Part shown: piece by piece, positions 1 to 6,400 of the stretch | Position numbering within the stretch: the stretch's first letter is position 1 | Layout: the number at the start of each line of letters is the position of its first letter | Source of the DNA: Trichomonas tenax | Taxonomy: Eukaryota > Parabasalia > Trichomonadida > Trichomonadidae | Assembly (NCBI GenBank): GCA_023091735.1 | Contig: JALKBU010001415.1 | Coordinates: 1 to 11,298, forward strand | Length of the DNA: 11,298 nt | Direction: 5' to 3' | Notes under the pieces: generated by a model | Told to the model about the DNA's origin: nothing | Seen by the model: the letters and a program-made list of their open reading frames with translations, nothing else | Database searches by the model: none | Position numbers and translations under genes: made by a program

Positions 1-251
1 GGAATGTTCATTAATGATTTGTCGAAATACGGTTGCCTTATCGTTGCTGCGTTTTGTGTTTGATATTTCAACTGCTGATAAGACAAATTTACATATTCTT
101 CATTTCTTTCGTCATAAACCCTAAACTGTTGTTTGGTGTTTGTGTAATTAAAATTATTTGGTAAAACATAACCAAATTTAATGAATAATATAATAATAAA
201 GCAAAAAGTAGTAAAAACAAAAAAAAAGATAAATTAGAAATTAATCATCAT
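1..251 (-). pseudogene. 5' part of a membrane-anchored protein gene, interrupted by an in-frame TAA, cut by the window edge
   Basis: Reading the minus strand from the ATG at 251-249 gives MMINF, then TAA at 236-234, then 77 sense codons to the left edge with no further stop. The open part begins with about 19 strongly hydrophobic residues (FIFFFVFTTFCFIIILFI), then a polar stretch rich in Asn, Gln and Tyr (KFGYVLPNNFNYTNT, later RVYDERNEEYVNL). This is the layout of a type II signal-anchor protein with a stem, as in Golgi glycosyltransferases, but no catalytic domain is visible and I do not recognise the family. An initiator-like sequence 14 bases upstream of the ATG supports this start. No GT splice donor follows the ATG, so an intron does not obviously remove the stop. 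The candidates are a nonsense-mutated pseudogene, a base-calling error, or chance openness in AT-rich DNA. No in-frame ATG occurs again until position 10. Confidence 0.5.
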
Positions 252-255
252 AAAT

Positions 256-267
256 ATGAGGTAATGC
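256..267 (-). promoter_or_regulatory. Candidate trichomonad initiator for the left-edge gene
   Basis: On the minus strand the sequence GCATTACCTCAT lies just upstream of the ATG at 251. It follows the extended trichomonad initiator TCAYTWYTCATTA closely if one base is inserted, with the predicted start A at 265, 14 bases before the ATG. The match is by eye. Confidence 0.4.
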
Positions 268-290
268 TTGATAAAGAAAAAATATGTCAA

Positions 291-450
291 GGCCTAAAGC
301 TTGGCCACTCGAGGGCTTTGGAAGTCTCAGGCCGACCTCACCATGCATCGAATCTGATGCTGGAGGTAGAGGCAGCTTCTGTAGGCTGAGTCCTTCTTGC
401 TAGGGCCTGGCTTGGCCACTCGAGGGCTTTGGAAGTCTCAGACCGACCTC
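291..450. repeat. GC-rich island with a 40-bp direct repeat at 111-bp period
   Basis: Positions 300-339 and 411-450 are identical except for one base (G331 versus A442), an offset of 111. Both copies are preceded by GGCCT (291-295 and 404-408). The island is about 57 percent G+C over 301-420, in surroundings that are visibly AT-rich. A small perfect hairpin, GCATC/GATGC with a 6-base loop, sits at 345-360 inside the spacer. CCATGCAT recurs at 341-348 and 479-486, so the second copy may continue after an insertion of about 27 bases. It could be a fragment of a satellite or tandem array, or a remnant of a dispersed element. It contains no recognisable tRNA, 5S rRNA or transposase. The 111-bp period is divisible by three, but the reading frame through both copies is broken by a stop at 390-392. 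Confidence 0.75.
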
Positions 451-600
451 GCCCAATGACATTCTCGCAACAATTTAACCATGCATAAATATCGATGTTT
501 TCTTACCAATTATCAGTTAGGTATATGCTCGTTGATGATAGAGTTGTGGCTCGTCAACAACACTAACCTGGATGTATTGTTTAGACTTCAAAGATATTTA

Positions 601-703
601 TGACACTTTTTATAAAGGTGACAATTTGCCCGCACAAAAAGTGACGGTTTATTCGTGAAAAGTGACTTTAAGGTTCGCATGTCACTTTTTGATGTTCACT
701 TTT
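601..703. promoter_or_regulatory. Cluster of TCACTTTT-type initiator-like elements in both orientations
   Basis: Direct or inverted copies of a CACTTTT core occur at 604-611 (+), 636-645 (-, AAAAAGTGAC), 658-666 (-), 681-690 (+, GTCACTTTTT) and 696-703 (+). A further GGTGAC lies at 617-622. The copies at 636-645 and 681-690 are perfect 10-bp inverted repeats, and 658-666 pairs alternatively with 681-689. 601-623 is itself an imperfect palindrome. The core matches the trichomonad initiator (TCAYTW), and the same CACTTTTTCG occurs at the start of the next gene. The cluster may be a divergent or multi-start promoter, or a binding-site array for an initiator-binding protein. Function is inferred only. 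Confidence 0.45.
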
Positions 704-846
704 GTCATAGACTCGATTTTAACATAAAATATTGAAAAACAATTTTAATAATAGTGTTTGAGTCTTCAAATTCAGAATTTAATTATATCTTATTGTGTAG
801 ATGCTATGTTTACAGAGATTCGATAGCCAAATAAATTTTTAAACGG

Positions 847-858
847 ACACTTTTTCGA
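847..858 (+). promoter_or_regulatory. Candidate initiator of the coiled-coil gene
   Basis: ACACTTTTTCGA fits TCAYTW except at the first base, placing the start at A849 and giving a 34-base leader before the ATG at 883. The same ten bases CACTTTTTCG precede the RPC5 gene. An alternative, TCAAAAT at 874-880, would give a leader of only 7 bases but lacks the pyrimidine at +2. Confidence 0.45.
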
Positions 859-882
859 CACAATTTTATTTATTCAAAATCA

Positions 883-1908
883 ATGGAAAGAGATATCGAC
901 GATTTAACGAAATCATCGGAAATAAGGCGCAACATGAACAGCCTTTTGATCCCTTTCGCAAATATCGAGCTAAATAGAGAACTAAATCGATTAATGGAAG
1001 AAAAATTAACATTATTACAAGAAAATCAGCAACTTAAAGAGGAAAGAGACTTCTTTTTCAGCCTCCTTATGAAGAGGGCATCAAATTCACCCACAAAAAA
1101 GAAATCTTTGCAAATTGAAATTGATCAATTTTTCAATTTTCCATTAAACAGCACTTGCGACATAGAAATTAGTGCAAATTCCCTAAAGACAGAGATTCAA
1201 AACTTCTTTATTTTTAATCAAAATTCTGAAAACATTGCAAATCTTCAAAATCTAAGTACACAGACCAATGACTCTACATCTTCTATCTCACTGCAGATTT
1301 CCGAGCCATTATCTCAAAATATTCTTGATGATATTCAAAATTTAAGAAACTCTACGAATTCTACGAACACATTTTCTATTTCAACCAACAAAATACTTTT
1401 CCAGCAGCAACAAGTGCAAAACACAACAATTTTACTCGATCAAAAAATAAATACAGAAAGCACAACTATTTATTCAGCAACAGAGGCGCAAACACCAATA
1501 TTGAGTTATGTTGAATCTATGACACAAACAAAGACACCCAAAAATCAAAAATCTAAAAATGAAAATATTCAATATGTTAATGCGCGTGTTCAAACGTCTT
1601 CCGCTGATGTTTGTGAATTTTCGAAGGATGAGTTTCTTGGATTGATGCAAAGCTTCGATAATCAAGCTTTCAAAAATGCTATTTCATTGCTTTCTTTAGC
1701 GCAATCTGGCGATGCGATTATTTCTTACTTCACGAAGCTGTGCGGGAGCAGGATTCAGAACTTGGAAGCCGAAAATGCGTTCCTCGTTGAGAAGCTGAAC
1801 TCTCTCGAAAGAAATCGCTGTGAAATTGTTGCAAATGTAATTCGAACACTCAACAATCCAAAAGTATCAAAAGCTGAATTGAAAAGTGCAATTTCAAAAT
1901 GCTTTTAA
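883..1908 (+). CDS. Uncharacterised protein with two coiled coils and a TQT-motif linker
   Basis: This 341-residue protein is of no family I recognise. Residues about 28-62 form a heptad-rich, charged helix (around LNRLMEEKLTLLQENQQLKE) typical of a parallel coiled coil. A short basic patch follows (SPTKKK, 69-74). Residues about 85-245 are low complexity, rich in Ser, Thr, Asn and Gln, and probably disordered. Within them are recurring TQT-like motifs: STQT (125-128), EAQT (201-204), MTQT (213-216) and RVQT (235-238). These resemble anchors for dynein light chain LC8, which typically binds several such motifs in disordered linkers next to coiled coils. Residues about 246-290 look like a compact helical segment, and about 289-315 form a second coiled coil (IQNLEAENAFLVEKLNSLER). 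There is no signal peptide or membrane segment, so it is presumably a cytoplasmic or cytoskeletal scaffold. The start is the first ATG after the initiator-like element; no intron is needed. Confidence 0.85.
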   Translation: MERDIDDLTKSSEIRRNMNSLLIPFANIELNRELNRLMEEKLTLLQENQQLKEERDFFFSLLMKRASNSPTKKKSLQIEIDQFFNFPLNSTCDIEISANSLKTEIQNFFIFNQNSENIANLQNLSTQTNDSTSSISLQISEPLSQNILDDIQNLRNSTNSTNTFSISTNKILFQQQQVQNTTILLDQKINTESTTIYSATEAQTPILSYVESMTQTKTPKNQKSKNENIQYVNARVQTSSADVCEFSKDEFLGLMQSFDNQAFKNAISLLSLAQSGDAIISYFTKLCGSRIQNLEAENAFLVEKLNSLERNRCEIVANVIRTLNNPKVSKAELKSAISKCF

Positions 1909-1943
1909 CCATCATCAATGTTTTGTATCTATTCTCTAACTAT

Positions 1944-1982
1944 TAAATACCATGTTTTTTATTGAAATATCTTTGGTATTTA
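1944..1982. repeat. 9-bp perfect inverted repeat after the coiled-coil gene
   Basis: TAAATACCA (1944-1952) is exactly complementary to TGGTATTTA (1974-1982), with a 21-base AT-rich loop. It begins 36 bases after the stop codon, and its left arm opens with TAAA, the trichomonad polyadenylation signal. A 3'-end RNA structure is possible, but a stem of this length with that loop is weak and could be chance. Confidence 0.35.
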
Positions 1983-2442
1983 TAATTGTGTGGAGAAAAA
2001 TCAAAATAGTTACTATATAATGAATTTTCTGTACATATTTGCAGTTGCCTACTGATGGAGAAGCCATATCTCTAAAATTTTTCAATGCACAATCGAGAGG
2101 ACTTTAGAGACCAATGAAAAACAATTTTCTGATTCTAACTTTTCACCATCATGCTACACATCAGTACAAGAATAGTTTTAATGCAGAAATAATAGAGGAT
2201 TAACATTATGATACCACCTTGTTTGTCATATAAGTTGCTGCAAATTGTAGTTTTTTATTTAATAACTGTTTTAATTTAACAAATGTCTCAGAGCTTTCAA
2301 AACCATCTGATATCTATATGTTGTTAACACTCAAAAATTTGAAATCTTAATAATGTCAATGGAGCACTTATTTTCGACGATAATAACATTTTTTGCGCCT
2401 TTATTGTGAATGGAAGCTAAATAAGGTTAATATAAAAACGTG

Positions 2443-2452
2443 ACATTTTGAG
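2443..2452 (+). promoter_or_regulatory. Initiator of the PROPPIN gene
   Basis: ACATTTTGAG directly abuts the ATG at 2453. ACATTT fits TCAYTW except at its first base, with the start at A2445 and a leader of 8 bases, typical of trichomonad mRNAs. This supports the chosen start codon. Confidence 0.5.
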
Positions 2453-3397
2453 ATGGAGTCTACAACAGTTTGCACGAGATTTTCAGAGAATGACGACTCC
2501 ATCGCTATCGGACTTTCTCATTCAGCAAATATATATTCACTCAATCCCTTAAAGCGGATATTTTGCAAAGAATTTGTTAATTTTTCAATCACATGTGTCG
2601 CATATTCAAGCGAAAATAGGATTTGCGCAATCTCTTGTTATCCAGTGGTTGGAGAAAAGTCGAAAAGGAAGCTTTATTTAATTAATATTGTTTCTGGTGA
2701 ATTAGATGAAAAACTTGAATTTTTCGAGGATATTAAGAATATAATAGTTTTGAAATCATATGTTTTGATAATTTTAACGCAAACAATTTGTCTTTACAAT
2801 ATTGAGAAAAATTCGCCAAGTTTCAACACAATAACATTCCAAAACGATCACGGAGCAGGAGACATTGTTTGCACAGAAACAACACATCGCCTCGCAATCT
2901 GCGGATTAAAAGAAGGAGACATGAAAATAATGAATCTTTCAAATAAACAAGATCCAATTGTTATTAAAGCACATCAACATCCAATCATTAATATTAAGTT
3001 TAACAAAGACGGAAACTATATCCTGACATCGGGCAACACTGGCACAATCATACATCTATTCGATGCCGCAACAGGAAATTTATTAGGTTTATATAGACGA
3101 GGAACTTTAACGCAAAATATTTTAAGTCTTTCTTTCTCTTCTGACAGCAGTCGAATCGCAGCTTTGAGTGCAAGTGGTACATTACATGTATTTGATGCTT
3201 CGATAAGAGTCACTGATCCTATAGAATGTCCGAGAGCAATTGCAACAGTAAAATTAGATCAATATGATCACGCGTCAATACTTTATACTCATGATCAGAT
3301 TCTCGTTCTCTTTTCATCAGGACATATGTATATATTCACTTCTAGTCATGAAAAACCTCTTGAATACTCATCAAAGGTATTCGTTCTTGCTCATTAA
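2453..3397 (+). CDS. PROPPIN (Atg18/WIPI/WDR45 family) phosphoinositide-binding WD-repeat protein
   Basis: PROPPINs are seven-bladed beta-propellers that bind PI3P and PI(3,5)P2 on autophagosomal and endolysosomal membranes and recruit autophagy factors. This 314-residue protein shows the family hallmark in order: a blade-5 segment with AHQHPI (173-178), DGNYILTSGNTGT (186-198) and HLFDAATG (201-208), then YRRG (214-217), the equivalent of the F/L-R-R-G basic motif. Next comes the blade-6 segment ILSLSFSSDSSRIAALS and SGTLHVFD (241-248), which keeps the Ser, Thr and His seen at the second lipid site of the family. The earlier blades are divergent. The loop between the last two strands of blade 6 (about 251-262) is only some 12 residues, whereas in yeast and human members it is long and inserts hydrophobic residues into the membrane. 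At 314 residues the protein is shorter than most family members. Which paralogue it corresponds to cannot be told from the sequence alone. Confidence 0.88.
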   Translation: MESTTVCTRFSENDDSIAIGLSHSANIYSLNPLKRIFCKEFVNFSITCVAYSSENRICAISCYPVVGEKSKRKLYLINIVSGELDEKLEFFEDIKNIIVLKSYVLIILTQTICLYNIEKNSPSFNTITFQNDHGAGDIVCTETTHRLAICGLKEGDMKIMNLSNKQDPIVIKAHQHPIINIKFNKDGNYILTSGNTGTIIHLFDAATGNLLGLYRRGTLTQNILSLSFSSDSSRIAALSASGTLHVFDASIRVTDPIECPRAIATVKLDQYDHASILYTHDQILVLFSSGHMYIFTSSHEKPLEYSSKVFVLAH

Positions 3398-3398
3398 A
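3395..3398 (+). terminator. UAAA polyadenylation signal overlapping the PROPPIN stop codon
   Basis: The stop TAA (3395-3397) is followed by AA, forming TAAA across the stop codon. In Trichomonas vaginalis the poly(A) signal UAAA commonly overlaps the stop. Only 76 bases separate this stop from that of the convergent gene, so the two 3' ends must lie close together or overlap. Confidence 0.5.
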
Positions 3399-3458
3399 AT
3401 TGTTATTTGTTATAAAAAATGTTGTATATATATTAATAACAAAAAGAATGTTGATATT

Positions 3459-3462
3459 TTTA
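3459..3462 (-). terminator. Candidate UAAA polyadenylation signal of the ankyrin gene
   Basis: On the minus strand TAAA lies about 12 bases beyond the stop codon at 3476-3474, within the AT-rich 76-base spacer shared with the convergent gene. A four-base motif in AT-rich DNA is weak evidence on its own. Confidence 0.35.
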
Positions 3463-3473
3463 TAAATAAAAAA

Positions 3474-6400
3474 TTACTTTGCACCCTTCGATTTCAAGAA
3501 TTTTTCAAGTTCTTTGGATTTCGATTTAGATGCAAAGTGAAGCGCACTTTCATTGAATGAATTCTTGAGATTAATATTGATATTAGTCTTGAAACTTAAC
3601 AAACCTCTGACGAAGTCGAATATTTCATGTTGATGCTCTGGGAACTGTTCATAATTCTTAGCAGCATGAATCAAAGGAGAATTTCCATAACTATCCTTTG
3701 AATTTGGATCAACACCAGAAGCAATCATTGTCAATGCTAATGTATATAAATGATTATCCAATGCGAGATCAAATGCTTTTTCACCGTCAGAGTTTGCAAG
3801 TTCAAAATTAGCTTTGCAAGCAATCAATTGGAAAGCAATATCATTACGTTTCTCTTTAATTGCGAGCATCAACGGCGTTGAATGTGAACTGTCTAATTCA
3901 TTAATATTGTAGCCTCCTGAGATCAATTTCAACACTTCTGCCGTGTTTCCTTTGATAATTGCATCATGGAGAATGAATTTGTTGTTATTAATAGCAATAT
4001 CCTCTTTAATGTCATCATCGAAGGCCTCTGATTGGTCTGGTTCATAGATTCCACGTTTCTTAGCAATAATCAAGTTCGGGAATCTCTTTACAAGCATTTC
4101 CTTGAAATCAATAACTTTGATGTGGTCAATAAACGATTTTCCTGATTTATCTGTTTGTTTGACATCTGCTCCGTGATTTATAAGCATCATCATCATATCC
4201 GGTGAATAAGCACTTGCAGCATACATCAATGCATTTTCTCCTCTGTTGTTTCTTGCATTGATGTTTGGATTTCGTGATAAAATAACTTTGCAGATTTCCA
4301 ACAATTGATTCGATTTCAGAACATCATCAGTAGTTGAGAATTTGATTGCTGTTAAAATCAAAACAGTGTTTTCATTTTCGTCTCTTTCAAGTGGATCATA
4401 ATTTCCATTAAGCATTGATTCTTCAATTTCCAATCTATCTTCTTTAAGCGCAAGAATGATTGACTTTGTGCTGTATTGTGTTTTATTGTTTTGAACAAAT
4501 TTCGTTTGTTCTTTTTCTTCAGATTTTTCATCTGAAATGGATTCTTCTGAGCTGGAGCTGTTATTTGCTGAAATTGTCTTTAGAGCATAATTAACATCAG
4601 CGCCGTGATTAACTAAGTCAACACCGAGATCTATGAGTGATTTTTCAACAGCATAAATCAATGGCGATTTTTGTCTTTTATCGATAAAATTAACATTAAC
4701 TTTTCGTTGAATTAATTCTTTTGCGATTGATAATTCGCCATAAGCAATTGAATAGCAAAGATCTGATCCATCAGGAGTGAAGCGTTGATTATTAAGAATG
4801 GCGGTGCTAACTTTTGTGAGATGATTTTTAATTGATTTCTTGAACAAAGAAAGTTTTGATGTCCAATTAACATTTGCACCTTTTTCGATAAGATAAAGAG
4901 CAATCTCTTCATTCTTCAGTTCTTGAATAACATAATGAAGCAAACTGCCTTTCTTTGACAATATTCTGTAATCTGCACCTCTTTCTATCAACAAATAACC
5001 TGCTTCTTTGCTATAATCGAATGCATGCATTAATGCTGTCTTTCCTTCGAAAATTTCATTTAGATTTGCACCATGATCAATCAAACAGACAATTGTCTCT
5101 TTCATGTTGTTCTTTATTGCTAATCCTAATAATGTCGATTTGTAGCCAACTTTTGTTTTGATGTCGGCACCTTTTTCGATTAAATATTTCGCAATTTCAT
5201 TGTTTGATTGTTCGATTGCAAGTAAAAGTGGTGTTTGTGCGTGTCCATTCTTCATGTTGATGTCTATTCCTGATTCAACGATTGCTTTAGCGATTGCAGA
5301 GCAATTATGTAATATAGCAATGTGAAGTAAATTATTTCCTCTAAAGGTAAGTTTGAATTTCTTGCATCGTGGAATTAATTTCAATGCGAAGTTCGGCATA
5401 TTATTGGCAATTGCGAAATAGATGCATACTTCACTTACAGGATTTGTAGGATTACTTACTTCCTTTATCAAACGCCTGCAAACGTGATGTGATTCTTTTT
5501 CAAAAACAGAAACAAGAACATGGGCTCCTTTTTCATCTTTCGTTGATGGATCGGCGCCGTGATCAATTAGATATAAAGTAACAGATTTGCTCGTTGTGTA
5601 CCACAATGGTGGGTTGTTCAATCTGTCAGCTAAATTAACATCAGCTCCTTTTTCAACAAGATTTTGAATCATTTTCATTGTGTTTTCGTTTTCTTGGAAT
5701 CTTAAAACATGCGATAAAATAGGAATCTTGTATTTGTTCATAGAGTTAGGATCTGCACCTAAATCGATTAATCTGCAGAATCTATTGACATCTCCTTTCT
5801 CTACATAATGATGAAGCAGCGTTTGCCCGAAGTAATCTTGATTATTGATATCGATTCCTTTTTCAACTAAAACTTTGCAGAAGTCAAACATCGAGTTTTC
5901 TAATGCTTCATAAATGATCAAACGACCATCCTGATCTACTTTTGTCATGAACGGATATGATTCTAAGAATTCTAAAGCTTTTGCTTTATTGTGTTTTGTT
6001 AAAGCTTCATGAATATCATTGCAATTTTCATCAACAACTTCTTCAACTTTCGGCTCTTCGATTGTTTCTTGTTTAATGACTTCTTCTGCTTTAGGTTCTT
6101 CTTCTTTCACTGGTTCAGCAATTTGTTGTTCTTGAACTGGAAAACCATGCGATCTTAATGAAATTGCGACTAATATTTGTCCTGTTTCTAATGCCAATTC
6201 ATATGCAGATTTATTGTTTTTGTCGACAGCATTGATGTCAATTCCTGAATCAATTAATGCGAGAGCGACTTCACTTTGTTTCTGACTGATTGAGAATATC
6301 AGTTCTTCCGGATCTGGAGTAAATGGTTTGTATTTAATGATGTTAATTGCTGCCAAAGGATTTTGAATAACAACAGCAAATCTCAATAATGATGTTAAAA

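Larger units (their letters stand above)
252..882. other. Non-coding gap between the left-edge gene and the coiled-coil gene
   Basis: This divergent intergenic stretch holds the GC-rich direct repeat and the clustered initiator-like elements listed separately. The remainder (about 451-600 and 704-847) is AT-rich with nothing I can identify. The longest ATG-initiated frame noted, 40 codons from 481 to the TGA at 601-603, has no recognisable content and I do not call it a gene. Confidence 0.6.
1909..2452. other. Non-coding gap between the coiled-coil and PROPPIN genes
   Basis: AT-rich DNA between two genes on the same strand. It holds the inverted repeat near the end of the upstream gene and the initiator of the downstream gene, listed separately. 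Only short frames of fewer than about 30 codons are present, and none resembles a known protein. I see no RNA gene. Confidence 0.6.

Noticed and set aside
302..360. Possible tRNA-like A and B boxes in the GC-rich island (TGGCCACTCG and ATCGAATC)
   Set aside because: The B-box resemblance is partial, the A box fails at key positions, and no acceptor, anticodon or T-arm pairing can be drawn around them.
481..603. Plus-strand 40-codon ORF starting ATGCATAAA after the GC-rich repeat
   Set aside because: No recognisable motif and too short to distinguish from chance.
2340..2422. Short protein-like frame just upstream of the PROPPIN gene (contains GALIFDDNNIF)
   Set aside because: Only about 24 codons between stops and no in-frame ATG. 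It could be a decayed remnant but there is nothing to support a call.
3264..3560. Plus-strand 98-codon frame spanning the end of the PROPPIN gene and the end of the ankyrin gene
   Set aside because: It overlaps two well-supported genes in other frames and reads as low-complexity Ile/Phe/Lys sequence.
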